Below are positions 1 through 11,340 of a stretch of DNA of 64,000 nt, piece after piece; the stretch's first letter is position 1; every line of letters begins with the position of its first letter. The stretch is taken from NCBI GenBank assembly GCA_026122225.1, contig JANEZZ010000793.1:2604001-2668000 (forward strand), written 5' to 3'. The DNA comes from Heloderma charlesbogerti (lineage: Eukaryota; Chordata; Lepidosauria; Squamata; Helodermatidae). The notes beneath the pieces were generated by a model. It made no database searches and was not told the DNA's origin. It worked only from the letters and a program-made list of their open reading frames with translations. The translations under genes were made by a program, and so were the position numbers.

Positions 1-71
1 TGAGTGAGTCTCGTACATCCCTACTTGAGACTTTTATTTGGTCAAGGAAAGTGATGTGTAATATATGGTAC
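1..71 (-). other. FAT3: FAT3 intron, 5' end of the next downstream intron
   Basis: This is the intron following the exon at 72-211, which continues left of the window. It opens with the donor GTACCATATA read on the minus strand. Nothing else is recognised in it. Confidence 0.85.
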
Positions 72-211
72 CTGAGTGCTTGCCACACTTGTTCCATCGG
101 TGACTTCCACGGTCATGTTGTACACCGACCTCTGCTCAGCATCTAGGGGTTTTGCGATGACAATCGTCCCCACACCTTTGTCTGCATCGAATGAGCTCTC
201 GAAATTCCCCC
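72..211 (-). CDS. FAT3: FAT3 coding exon (third of three in the window)
   Basis: Internal exon of the atypical cadherin FAT3, a large single-pass membrane adhesion protein. The minus-strand translation gives 46 full codons after a split glycine codon, beginning [14 protein letters not shown] and ending [12 protein letters not shown]. It covers the middle and end of a cadherin (EC) repeat, including the [11 protein letters not shown] segment where cadherins usually have LDRE and the VTDGT strand before the next repeat. The acceptor is ...CCATTAG ending at 212 and the donor is GT at 71-70. The exon starts in phase 1, matching the phase-1 end of 18269-18479, and ends in phase 0. From memory, human FAT3 has a nearly identical stretch ([17 protein letters not shown]) and FAT1 differs more, so FAT3 is preferred. 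No frameshift or stop is seen. Confidence 0.93.
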
Positions 212-721
212 CTAATGGTTGTTACAACAGAAGGTAGAATTAAATCACTGGAATGTTTTTGTTGACAAATAACATCTATCGACCCGGGGATGGCAATTTG
301 CAGAGAAGCGCTGCACACAACATGCACTGCACATTGAGCCATCTTTCTTCTACGCTATTTCTCTCCTTTCAAGCATCATTTGTATAGGGTAAAACAGATG
401 TCATAAAGGGAAACAAAGAAAATAGGGGAAAAGAAAAGAAAAGGACCCATAGCGCGACAAAAGATTCAGCAATGCATCCAAGCAAAGCATCATTGATTTC
501 TTTAAAAGGCTTTACAAAGCTATTAACCTACAAATACATATGCCCTTGTTAGTACGGACAAGCATTTCCCCCCTTGATTAGATATTCATTGGGATCAAGA
601 GTCAAATGTTATTTGTGAATAATTTCTGAGGAACTCAACAGAATCACCAGGGCAACTGGCGCCATGATTTAACGCATTGCGATTCTTTAATTAATAACCA
701 ACCTCCAAAAGAACTCTTCGT
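212..721. other. Unclassified intron
   Basis: AT-rich intronic sequence beginning with the acceptor region of the 72-211 exon. No repeat family or gene is recognised. Confidence 0.5.
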
Positions 722-928
722 AGATACCTGCCTTATACCAGGTCAGGCTACTTGTCCAACTAGCCCAACAGTGCACTGGCTATTCTGACACGCAGTCTCT
801 AGGGTCTCAGGCAGAAGGTCTTTCACACCACTCGACTATCTGATTCTTTTTAACTGGGGAGGCCAGGGGTTGAACCTGGGAACTTCTGTATGCAAAACAT
901 GTGCTCCACCACAAATCTGTGGTCCCTC
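722..928 (-). mobile_element. tRNA-derived SINE (minus strand)
   Basis: Read on the minus strand this has a tRNA-like head with a Pol III B-box-like GGTTCAACCCC in the context of a gained-tRNA fold (876-855). A body with CCTGAGACCCTAGAGAC and a tail ending near GGTATAAGGCAGG follow. The same family appears at 21906-22112, 25960-26115, 36940-37070 and 40893-41645. This SINE type is common in squamates as I remember it; the family name is uncertain. Confidence 0.7.
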
Positions 929-944
929 ATCTGCCTCTTTCTTT

Positions 945-980
<36 letters not shown>
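945..980. repeat. (TC)n(TA)n microsatellite
   Basis: Eleven TC units run directly into about seven TA units, just upstream of ordinary intron. Confidence 0.97.
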
Positions 981-981
<1 letters not shown>

Positions 982-1177
982 GCCAGTATAATCATTCAAA
1001 ACAATTCCAGTACTTCAGCTTAACATAGAGTTAATCTATAGTTGTTAGATCACCTCGCCAGTACATATTCCACTAAGTGATAAATGGTATCCAACTTTTG
1101 CGGAAAGTCTAGATAGAGTTCGTTCAAAGACAGTCTTATACATATAAGAACCAGTTCCCATGTTGTCACACTGTATC

Positions 1178-2371
1178 ACAGGGGTAGGCAACACATGGCC
1201 CATGGGCTGCATGCAGCCCCCTGGCTGTTTTGGCACCCCTGCCCCAAATGCTAGCATTCCAAATTTGTAGTGGCAGCAAATTCAGCAGCAGACTTTTGAT
1301 GGTGGTGGTGTGACTTCTGGGGTCTGGGGGATGCAGAAGCTTCTCACCACTGTTCTAGTGTGACCAACAAATTCAATCAGGATAGGGCTATGAAAATGAA
1401 GGGTGGTGTCATGCAATTAGAGCTGGTTCACTGGCTGGGATCACCAGGAGAATAAAGCAAGTTTAGCCCCCACACTAAGTGACCCTGAGTGCAACACCTT
1501 ACTTCCCCCCTTTAGGGATAATAAAGAGAAACTTCTCTTTAGAGAAACTGTTGTGGTAAAGTCGGTGAGGTGGTTCATCATAGATGTGCAAATGGACTCT
1601 TGAAATTCTTCCCCTTATTTGTGGGCAGAGAAATTTGGGTGAGAATTTCATCAAGTTTCTCCAGGTGGAGGAAAAATTCTCAGCAGTTTCTCATTGGCAG
1701 GACTTGTAGCACAGCTTCGTTTTTGGGTAAAGGTTTTGGGGGGTTTTGTGCCACAACAGCATCAACTGTCTTGGCAGGCTAGCCCCCACTTTGCGTCCAC
1801 TGTAATGCAGGTGTGTGTACTGGGTGGGGGCAGTGTTATGTCAAGGTCCAGGGATGCGGTGGAGTTACTGCTCTGTCAAAAGCTTCTCCAATTTCCTGAA
1901 AGTTTTCTCACCCCATGAAAGGGCTTCCATTGTTCTGCCTCATTCAAGATGTTTTATCACTTATTTTTGTGGTGTTTTTGAGCTTACCTAATCACAGATA
2001 GCCTCCCAGGGTGCGTGCCTGCAGTTCCTGATCTGAAAAAGCTCTATGGCAGGAATTACCTCAGGATGCCTTAAACTGGGCTTAATTGAAGTGTAGGAAG
2101 CTGAGGAGGCTACAGGCTGCCAGAAAGATGATTATACAATGAAAACCAGGACCCTTCTGTTCACTCCTCAGCCACCTCTTAAGTAAGGTAAGCCCAAGAA
2201 ACCCAAACCCAACCCAAGAGAATTTCTCCAAAATTTCTTCACCACCGCATTTCTTTTTGAAAGCAATTTCTCTTCTATCAAGTTGAATGAGAATGGTTGA
2301 AAAAAATTGGGAGAAATTTTCAGCACAACACTAGCTTATCAACTGGAATCCCGAGCCACCGTGGTGATAGC
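1178..2371. other. Mostly unclassified intron with possible hAT-like fragments
   Basis: CAGGGGTAGGCAACA near 1181 resembles the end of Charlie-type hAT elements, followed by a GGGCTGCATGCAGCCC palindrome (about 1204-1219). TAGATGTGCAAATGG near 1579 resembles another hAT-like end. No target duplications were found, so boundaries are not given. The rest is unclassified. Confidence 0.3.
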
Positions 2372-2535
2372 CAGCATAGTGTAGGCATCAGAGTATTGGA
2401 TTAGAACTAGGGAGACCTGAGTTCAAACTTCTCAAGCCACATGTGACCTCGGGCCTGCCATTATCAGCCTAACATACCTCACAGGGTTGTTGTGAGGATA
2501 AAAGGGATGGGGAATGAGAAACTTGTATGCTACTC
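2372..2535 (+). mobile_element. MIR-like (CORE) SINE
   Basis: Carries a degenerate tRNA head (GTAGGCATCAGAGTATTGG, then GAGTTCAAAC in the B-box position) and the conserved body CCTCACAGGGTTGTTGTGAG followed by GATAAAA. The same arrangement occurs at 14490-14730 and 59340-59590. Diverged and old. Confidence 0.7.
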
Positions 2536-4341
2536 TGCAGGGCTGGCCCTACCATTAGGCAGATTGAGGCAAACAGCTCAAGCAGGAGATGCTTAGGAGC
2601 ATGGAACTGTGGCAAGGTCTTCAAAGAAGAGCTGCGTGTGGCTTACAGCCTGCCCTGCACACACCCCTAAGTTAGCCTGCTGCCCTCAGGTGAGGTGCAA
2701 GATACAGTCCTGTCTCCAGTCTTAAAGTAAGAGGTGCTTATGGGTAAGGACAGGAATTCCATTCCTCCCACGGGTCGGTGGACAGTGTGTCTGACCAATG
2801 AACTGCCTCGTGAAGAAAAAAACGAAACGAAACCGTCTTCTACCCCAGTACTGGGTGGGCTGGTCCTCACTGCCAGGGATTCCTCAAGGGAGGTGCAGGT
2901 ACAATGTATTTCTTTGTGCAGAAGTCACTGAACCAGCACAGCAGTCGATGAAATATGCAAACCCTCCCTCCCCATTCACACATCACTCTCTTAACGACAA
3001 GAATTTCGCTAGTCATAGAGTTCATGCACCTCCCAGAAAGCACTTGATCACAATCGGCAGCAAATTATTTATTATTAAAATCATTTATATTTAAATTAAT
3101 GAAAATCTAGCTTTCTTTTTACCTTTCAACACAAGCTCCTTGCTGCCTTGGTTATGCTTTTAACCTTCTGTACCTTTGCTAAACTAAACATTTTTATTTT
3201 CCCTTGACTCTCCCCAATTACCTTTTATTAAAAGTATAGATTCAACATAGATGGGGGAACCATCCCCTATGGTACGAGTGAACCATAAAGAACCCAAGAC
3301 TAAGTGATTTTGTCATTATGTTCAGAAACACAACGGATCAAAAAGAACCACAGTTGCTTTGCTTGTCCCCTTTGCCTTTCAAGAAAATAAATCCATCATA
3401 ATTGCGGTTTAGAGAAGAGCTTCCTGGAGATGGGGAAAAGGACCCCAAAGGTTTTTCTACTGTTTTAACAGAAGAAGCAGAAGCGATTAATGGAAGATAC
3501 ACAGGATGCCAACTGCAAGATGCCTTCAATTCCCATGCAGGGCTGTGGGAGCCCAGGGTGTTCACAACACTACAGAGAGAGCTCAGTGTCCCTCACTGCA
3601 TGCACAATGGGGAAATCTTTAGCCCACTGATTAATTTCACCCGCCCCCCACTCCCCTCAGTGATTCTATTGAACATTTGTGTGCTGTGGAAAAACCTTGA
3701 TTGCTTTTTAAACCTTTTGGGTGTGGGGCAGGATATGGAATGAAAGGCTTTCTCTTTTTTTCTGACATAACAATTTATGGTAATTGTTCTACAGTGTTAA
3801 TAATGCTAAGGGGTAATTGCACATTTAACATAATGGCAATATATAAATAGAAATGTAGGCCTTACACATTTCTGATCTGCCTATCACCTGAGTGAGGACA
3901 ACGGGGAATCGTAAATGGCTTAAATTGAAGGATTACAACTAGCAGCTTCAGAGCTGAACTCAACCCATTTCCCAGTGGCTTCTCATTGGGTCTCCGGGTG
4001 TAAGCATCCCCCCTCCCCCAAATCATGCAAGATAGTTGCTTTCTCCTGCACAAGCTGACTAAAAAGCTCAGGACCTCTGTATTCATTCAGATCATTGGAG
4101 GAGGCCTTGCTGGTTGTACCACGACCTGCATATTGTCATCTTGCAACAACCCAGAAGTGGGCATTCTCCATGGTGGTGCACACCTTACGGAATGCCCTCC
4201 CCCATGGTATCTGACTAGAGGTACTAACTGTGGAGTGTTTTAACCCCCTGCTCCTTACTGGGATCAGTGACAGTGCTTTGGTAGACACCTACTTTTATTA
4301 TGTACATCAGCCACTGAGAGGCACAGGAAAAGGGCTTTAAA
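2536..4341. other. Unclassified intron with a possible L2-like remnant
   Basis: No gene is seen. Around 4088-4260 a frame with LRNALPHGI resembles the LWNxLP motif near the C-terminus of the L2-like LINE copies at 61390 and 62150, so this may be an old fragment of that family. The rest is unassigned. Confidence 0.35.
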
Positions 4342-4722
4342 AAGGGATGGGTGAACCAGTGATATTCAAGCGTGCTGAGATTATCTAAACTCCTCCTTGA
4401 AGTCGGATCATCTTGGTCTCGTGTTTGACTGCAATCTGTTTTTCATTTCATTCAAATGGGGAAAGTGTGCATTATGAATGGGAAAAGTGCACACTGTTGG
4501 GAAATGCATACTACCCCCATGGACTAAAGTGTGAAAATGTGATAAAACCAAACCCAAAAATGTGCATTTTTAAAGTGCACATTTTTTAAAAATAATGCAC
4601 ATTCTTTTAACCCGAATGCAAGTTTGGGAAAATGCTGTTTCCCTGAAAAAGCACTTGCATTCCTCCGAACAGGGCAGATCTGAATGAAAAACAAACTGAA
4701 ATGGAATTTTCATACATCCCTA
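4342..4722. mobile_element. hAT-like non-autonomous element
   Basis: Begins AAGGGATGGGTGAACC and ends CATACATCCCTA, matching the hAT-like ends seen elsewhere. Flanking 8-mers GCTTTAAA and CTTTTAAA agree at 6 of 8. The interior has facing AAGTGCACA and TGTGCATT words, an AT-rich imperfect palindrome unlike the TACGTA family. No coding capacity. Confidence 0.6.
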
Positions 4723-5009
4723 CTTTTAAATCCACAATTAACAGGTCTATCTCACAGATTTTTCCTTGCACACTACTCTGCAAAGGCCAAGACACAGGGA
4801 AATGGAACTGGGTAACTTCCATTTCTGTTCACACTAAGCAGGAGGGGGTTCAAAAGACCCCATCACCTTCGTCTTGCTTGGTGCTGGTCCATCAGCTGAA
4901 TTCAAAATATGGTAATCATCAAATTAGTCGCCATTATGGACTTTATGTAAATAAATATCATAGCAGTTTTATATTCCCACAATGAGTAATATGATCATAT
5001 CATAATACC

Positions 5010-5010
<1 letters not shown>

Positions 5011-5040
<30 letters not shown>

Positions 5041-5041
5041 T
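5011..5041. repeat. (TTA)n microsatellite
   Basis: About ten uninterrupted ATT/TTA units. Confidence 0.97.
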
Positions 5042-5089
5042 AAATTAGGATGTGTTTTATTCGCACTTTTCACATTGTCTAGCTAGGGA

Positions 5090-5154
5090 CCAGTGGCAGA
5101 AAAAACCATTAAAACATCCCACAGCTGAGAAGCAATTGACAAAATCCAACTGCA
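5090..5154 (+). repeat. Direct repeat, copy 1
   Basis: Begins CCAGTGGCAGAAA and ends AAAATCCAACTGCA. It matches 5778-5844 over its whole length with a few substitutions and small indels. It is either a tandem-type duplication or two insertions of an unrecognised short repeat. Confidence 0.8.
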
Positions 5155-5777
5155 TTTCAACCCCATAGTGCACTTTTGTATATACGTGGATAGAAAAGCA
5201 GGGTAGAAAGAATAAAGCAAAGGAAAATATTTTTTTTTCTTGTATTGCTCAGACAAATAAAAATTGGATCAATTTATTTTTTGATTTTAATTTTAAAAAT
5301 GTATTTATCATGCTTGTATGCATCCAAGGAGTATAGCACCATTCTGTATGTTGACACTCCATGCCTGTTTTTCCAGAGGGATTTTGCCCCAAGGTGCCTG
5401 CATACAGCTTCAGGTGAAAAGACATGGTGATGGTGGTAGTTGGGGAGGATATATTTAATCTTAACTTGCCAGCCAGTTCTTCATTTGAAACATAGGGAGT
5501 TCTCATCTTCAGAGATTGAACCACACCAGGCACCTTCAAACCAAACTCAGGATACATAGCAGATTCAGTTAGATCTACCTGATCTCACAAGGCTCGTAAC
5601 CTTCAATAGTGAGAAATATTTCTTTACGATCGTTAAGTTGATTCTGAGCATCACAACCAGCGCTAGCAGCCATTATATTTGGGCCTGGAGCGATGAAAGC
5701 GCTCAATCAGACTGGGATCGCCACCATTTTGACAGTGGCCAGACGACTCTGAACCTAAGCTCCTCCCTTTTCATTAG

Positions 5778-5844
5778 CCAGTGGCAGAAAGAAACCTGTT
5801 AAAACATCCCATACAAGAGAAGCAATTGACAAAATCCAACTGCA
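5778..5844 (+). repeat. Direct repeat, copy 2
   Basis: Second copy of 5090-5154, same orientation, about 690 bases away. Both contain AGCAATTGACAAAATCCAAC exactly. Confidence 0.8.
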
Positions 5845-6471
5845 CTTGAAAGAACAGAATGAGCTGCCTTAAGATGAGTCAGAACATCGGTCCATCTAAC
5901 CCAGATTTGTTGAGTCTGACTGGTTTTCATTCCCTCCTATCTGGGGCCTGGAAAGAAGGGAATGCAGGAATGAAGGGCAGGCAGACTTTAAAGCTGCACA
6001 GAACATAATTTATTGTCCAAACCATTTTGAGTACGGAAACCTTTTCTCAGGAACAACTCTTGTTCGAAAAGAAAACAAAGCTGCCCTCCATAGGAATCAA
6101 CTTGGGAGCACCTCCTTTGTTTCTGGTCTCCACATGCAGCAGAGTGTGGTGGCAAACTGAGGGGTGGGGGAGCTCTTACCCATCACCCCCCAAATGGGAA
6201 ATTTATCACTGAAAAAGAGGTCAAAAGACTGTGCAGATTTGCATAAAATTTGCATGTGCTAATATATATGCACAGATGCATATTTAGAAATAATTACTAT
6301 AATTTAAATAGAACCCCTACCCCACAATATTGAAATGGGGGTGACTGTGACTAGGTGACTCATGTGCCTGCTCAGTCTGTGTCTAGATGCTAAGTACTGA
6401 TGGGTCTTGTGGTTCTTTATCTTTAAACTGGACTTGGACAGTGTAAAGTAGGATACACGACCACTCTTGAC

Positions 6472-6727
6472 TAGGGATGCTGGAGAAATCTGAGACGACT
6501 AAAACGAGCTCAGATTTCTAAAGAATCCAACCTGTGGAATCTGCTGTGGAGTGACCCCCTCAAGCCACATGGATTTCTTTTTACTTTCCTGAAATTTATG
6601 CATATTTATTCATAGGAAAATACAGACATTTCTGCTGAGGAAAAGTAGAAGGGAAGGGGGACAATATGATAAATGTTACGTACTAAGGTAAATTGTGGAA
6701 ATTGTTATGAAACCTCTGTAATTATTT
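6472..6727. mobile_element. hAT-like left end, boundary unresolved
   Basis: TAGGGATGCTGGAGAAATC at 6472 is preceded by CTCTTGAC and resembles the hAT-like ends elsewhere. A plausible right end (CATCCCTA, ending 8053) lacks a matching target duplication. The region is interrupted by the palindromic element starting at 6728. Confidence 0.35.
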
Positions 6728-7434
6728 TAGGGATGTACGAAAGTCACTTACCTTTTCGAAGGGTGACATTTGCGGTGGGGAGGAGGCACTCCGTCCCTCC
6801 CCCCAAAATTCTCTCTGGCTATCTCTGCTCCACGGAGATTCCGTGGAGCTGCCGGCCAGGGCCGCCTGCAGCTGGACATCCGGCTGCTGAGCAGCCTGCA
6901 GGGACGCAAATGGTGGCTGCCGTAGCCGCTGCCATTTGCATCCCTGTATTTTGCCGTGATAGGCTACATAAATATTTACGTAGCCTATCACGGCAAAAAA
7001 ACACAACAAAACAGAGAGTGCAAATGGTGGTGGCTACAGCGGCCGCCATTTGCGTTCCCTTTTTTTTGCCATGAAAGGCTATGTAAATACTTACGCAGCC
7101 TATCACGGCTTCCGCAGGGACGCAAATGGCATCCCTGCATTAGCTGTGATAGGCTACGTAAGTATTTACGTAGCCTATCACGGCTATATGGAAGAAGTGA
7201 ATGGCGGCTGCAGATGCAGCCGCCATTTGCAATGCAGTGCAGACGGCAGCAGGTAGGTGCTCAGTTCTGGGCCCATTTCGCAGGGTGGGTGGGCGGGGGG
7301 CTTCGAACCGCCAAGGATTTCAGGGGGCCGAATGCACTGGCACTGCCAGAATGCACTGGCATTTGGCTCAGCCCAATTCGGGGGTGGAGGCCACTCACTT
7401 CGGCCTATGGAGCTGAAACAGTATTAGGATGTCC
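6728..7434. mobile_element. TACGTA-palindrome hAT-like element, right end unresolved
   Basis: Left end TAGGGATGTACGAAAGTCAC with CTTACC (an outward splice-donor word on the minus strand) is the 'alpha' end of the family. Inside are three TACGTA palindromes centred near 6974, 7090 and 7165. These alternate with ACGCAAATGG/CCATTTGCGT modules. The right side shows the 'beta' end words CAGGTAGGTG and GGGGGCCGAATGCACTGGCA, but the usual CATCCCTA and a duplication of AATTATTT are missing. The copy is therefore truncated or rearranged on the right. Confidence 0.75.
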
Positions 7435-8053
7435 ATCTCTTGCTTCAGACCCTCAACATGCCAGCCACCCCCAGCTTCTTACCTGGGCCCTTGTTCCATG
7501 AGGGGGGCACTGCTGCCGCTGGGGGAGCTGCCGCTGCCGGGATTGCTGCTGCTGCCGCCAGCTCCTACGCCATCTGGATGCCTGCTGGCAGCTGCCTTTT
7601 GTTCTGGAGGGGGGGAGCCATTTTTAAAATGGCAACTCCCTGCCAGCACGCATCTGAGGACCTAGGCTAGGAGCTGGGGGCCGGGTGGCAGCAGCGTGGC
7701 TTCCGGATTGCTCCAAAGCACACCGAAGCGCTTTGGAGAGATCCATGTCACGTCGGGCCGCTTTGTGCCCGCTCCGCTTCGCCTCGGAGGCGGCCTAAAG
7801 TGCTCCACTTCAACTCGGAGCTTGGGCTACAGGCGAAGAGTTGCACAGCCCTACAAAAACCCTTGCATTAGGAGAAACGTGCACCAAAATGCATATACAT
7901 TTTCATGCATTAAAAAAACAAAACCTTTTAACGTTTGGGACAAACCAAAGTTAAGATCAGAAAAATTCTAAAAGTTCAGGACAAATTGAACTTCAGATTG
8001 AAAAAAAATGAGAAAGTGAGAGCATCTGAAACTGACAGATCAGCCCATCCCTA
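7435..8053. other. GC-rich sequence, possible hAT-like fragments
   Basis: TAGGATGTCC near 7435 and GCACAGCCCTA ending near 7853 resemble ends of the 23583-24123 type, and CATCCCTA ends at 8053, but no target duplications match. The GC-rich stretch 7500-7830 (CTGCCGCTG-type triplets) gives long frames with no recognisable protein. Confidence 0.35.
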
Positions 8054-9293
8054 AAACAGATATTCTCCCAGTGAGCTCAGTCCCATCTCCCATTCCTCAT
8101 CCTGCATTCGGTGCATCATAGCTAATATATCTCTTCCCATGGGTTTTTCTCAGCTCATAACAGAATATTGCACTGTGAACCTGATGCTAATTTGATTTCA
8201 TGCCAAAAAACACATCTATTCCCCATGCCCTTCTACGCATGTCTAAATGGCTTATCTCATTTCAGCTGTTTTCTATACACACATAACAGCATTTAATTGT
8301 AAACGAATGCATAATTATTCTAGACATTTAATTAAAGTTATGGAGATACCAAGGTGCCAAAACAATTCTACTGGATTATATGCTTTTCATTATTATTTTC
8401 GGAGTGAACCCTCCCTTCACTTTCTACAGAAAAGAAGATAGGCCATCTCTCCATCAGTTTGGGGGAAAAAATCTTTTTGAAGACAAGATTTGCAGATTTT
8501 TTTCATGAAAAAAGAATGTGATGAAATGAGCTTAGCCTTGGTACCCTTGGAGCTTTTTGGAAGTGAATGTTTTATACTGATAACTGTGTTGGGGGTGGGG
8601 TGATACTGACCTTTAATTTAAGTTGCTTTGTAGCCATCTTAATGAGCAATCAGAAAATCAGAAACTTATCAGACTGCACTTCTTAAGAAAACTGTGCCTT
8701 TCAAAGTTAGAAGGAATTAAAAAAGGAAAATACTAAAACTGATGCTTTAAAATGCCCTTTCCTTTGCTCATAAAAAATATGGATTAGCTTCAACTAAACC
8801 CAATACTTGTTTAAACTATTGACTGTGTATTGACCCCCCTCTCCCTGCAACTAAAATCCCCATAATTTGCTTAACTGATTTGTCTTTGGTACATCAAAGA
8901 GTCTTGGGGGGCAACTTTAATGATTATTTATGTTCTTATCCATTGGTTTCCTTTTTCTCATTGCAACATATCACCTGTAGAAGTCAGCAATATTATTTTG
9001 TGCCTTTTAAAATATACCTCAATAAAATTATTTTAGTTTAAATTAAGAAGGAGATTAGCAATTAAAAAACAAGCAAACCATGTTTGTTGGAAAAGATAAA
9101 AAGCAGATGCAAATAAGTATGTCTTCCTTTTAATCAGGGATTTTTTTCTAAGACCTTTTAGTTGCTTCCCTATTTATAGCTCAGTTTCATATAGCAGACA
9201 AAGGAAAAAGACCTGAAAATCCGGCACACGCCACATCCCTCTCCATGGACAGTTGCGGAGTATCTCTGACAGGAATATGTAATTAGTCCATCA
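8054..9293. other. Unclassified AT-rich intron
   Basis: No repeat family, gene or conserved reading frame is recognised. Probably unique intron or very old repeat. Confidence 0.5.
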
Positions 9294-9876
9294 GTGTCAT
9301 GCCCCAACTGGAGGGTCCTCCTCAGAGGAGGAGCCAGAGGACCCAGAAGCCCAGGATACCCCAGACCAGGGGCTGCCACCAGACCCACAGTAGCCCGAAC
9401 CCACAGGGGAAGTGGCTGAAGGGCCATCCCTGTCAGAAGAGGGAGAGGATGAGCCACCTCCTGATCCCCCAGACCATTGTCGCCTCAAGCGACAGGCTAG
9501 CAGGGCTCCTGCTCGAAGGAGTGCTCACCTCCGGAAAAGGTCTCCTAGGGAGAAAGGGATCCTCAGGAGTAGACTCTGGAAAAGGAGCTCTGATTGCTGA
9601 AGCTGAGCTCTGTGTGGGATCTGGCTGGCTTTGGGCTTAAAAGCCTTCACTGGAAACCCACCCAGTGGTGGAACAACCTGGTCCATCCAGCCTCTGCCAT
9701 ACACCTTGCCTCTTGAATTGTGCCCTGTGTCTGATGCTCTGTTTCCTGCCCTTTTGGACTGCTCAAAGATCCTGCTACTGGACTGTGGAATATCCCTGAC
9801 CAATTTACTGTGTTCGACCGCTTGCTTGTTACCTTGACTATTCCTGCTGATCCTTGTTGCGTGACTGTCTGTGTTC
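9294..9876. repeat. GC-rich unclassified repeat-like sequence
   Basis: One frame has a patchy acidic, proline-rich then arginine-rich composition (SLSEEGEDEPPPDPP, then RASRAPARR), followed by a stop and a non-coding part that continues beyond the element inserted at 9877-10744 (10745 to about 10900). It looks like the end of an unidentified retroelement, but I cannot name it. Confidence 0.3.
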
Positions 9877-10744
9877 TAGGGGTGTACGAAACCCCACTTA
9901 CCTGGCTCTGCCGGGTTCCGTGGGGGGGGGAGGCACTCCGTCCCTCCCCCCGGAATCCTGGCCAGCTGGCTCCACTCCATGGCTCTGGCCACCCGCCGCC
10001 AGACATCCGGCCGCTGGGCAGCCCTGCAGGGACGCAAATGGCGGCTGTTGTAGTCGCCGTCATTTGTGTCCCTTTCTTTCGCTGTGATAGGCTATGTAAA
10101 AATTTACGTAGCCTATCACGGCAGGGGGAAAACCCGAGCGTACACAAATGGCGGTAGCCGCCGCCATTTGCGTACGCTGGGTTTTTTTTCCCCCTGCCAT
10201 GATAGGCTATGTAAATACTTAAGTAGCCTATCACGGCTAACGCAGGGACACCATCTGCGTCCCCATGGAGGCCATGATAGGCTACGTAAATACTTACATA
10301 GCCTATCATGGCAGGGGGAAAAAAACCCCAGCATATGCAAATGGCGGCAGCTACCACCATTTGCGTACGCTCGGGTTTCCCCCCTGCCGTGACAGGCTAC
10401 GTAAATATTACGTAGCCTATCACGGCCTCCATAGGGACGCAAATGGTGTCTCTGCGTTAGCTGTGATAGGCTACGTAAGTATTTACATAGCCTATCATGG
10501 CTGAAGAGGAGCAAGCGAATGGCGGCTGCAGGACGGCTGCCATTCACACAGCAGCGCGGATGGGAGCAGGTAAGTGCTCCATTTCATGTGCCTTTCATGG
10601 AGTGGGAGCGGTGGGCACTTCGTCCCACGCACCTTTTGTGGGTTGGGGGGGCAGGGGCTTCGTTCCGCGATGGGTTTCGGGGGGGGCGAATGCACTGGCA
10701 TTTGGCCTCACCGAGATCCATCATGGAATTCTCTGACATCCCTA
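9877..10744. mobile_element. TACGTA-palindrome hAT-like element (868 bp)
   Basis: Starts TAGGGGTGTACGAA and ends GACATCCCTA, flanked by a perfect 8-bp duplication CTGTGTTC (9869-9876 and 10745-10752). Orientation is alpha end left, beta end right. Five TACGTA palindromes lie near 10102, 10215, 10292, 10405 and 10480, separated by CAAATGGCGG modules in both orientations. Splice-donor words face outward: CTTACC near 9898 and AGGTAAGT near 10568. The beta end has an internal GCGAATGCACTGGCATTTGGC stem in part. No coding capacity for a transposase. Confidence 0.93.
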
Positions 10745-11127
10745 CTGTGTTCTGACCTCTGTCTGGAATTTGACCACTCCTGCCTTAACCCAGACCTCCT
10801 TGGACTGGAACCTGTGAGCTTGACCATTTGCTTGCCAACTTGACTCCTCTATTGCCTTGCTCCCTGTATGTGCTTGCAACCAGCCAAGACCTGATCTAGA
10901 GCAGGACATTAAGTGGTGCCCCTTGTGGGAGATAGGAAGTAAAGTGATGGGTCAGAATTTCATTTCAGCTCAGTTTTGATAAGAATGTATCAACATTGAC
11001 AAAGTTCTCCATATTTGGGATGAAAAGAACTTGAGATTTAAGAAATTCAACCATATTAGTGCTGAGTTAGGGTTACCACCACTTCTTTCTGACAGACGCC
11101 TGATCTTTAACAGCTACTACACACCAG
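10745..11127. other. Continuation of unclassified repeat, then intron
   Basis: The first ~150 bases continue the sequence interrupted at 9876. The remainder is unclassified intron up to the next insertion. Confidence 0.4.
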
Positions 11128-11340
11128 TAGGGATGGCGGAGAATTCCACCACGGTGGAATGCGCTGGCATTCGGCCCCCTGAAATCCGTGGCAGAACAGC
11201 CTGCCACCCCCCCACCGTGGATCGCCCCCAGGACGAGACTTACCTGGGGCGGATGTTCCGGACGGTGGTGGCTCCAGCTTCGGTGGCTTGTCTTCTGACC
11301 TGCTGCCACCGCTGCCATTTGCAGTCTAATCTTTTTTTTT

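Larger units (their letters stand above)
4723..6471. other. Unclassified intron with a local direct repeat
   Basis: Contains the TTA microsatellite at 5011-5041 and a direct repeat of about 65 bases (5090-5154 and 5778-5844). Otherwise no gene or family is recognised. Confidence 0.45.

Noticed and set aside
6722..10547. Repeated peptides such as IGYVNIYVAYHG and DRLRKYLRSLSRQ in many long frames
   Set aside because: They are translations of the TACGTA palindromes, appear on both strands of every copy, and follow the palindrome and not codon structure. They are not proteins.
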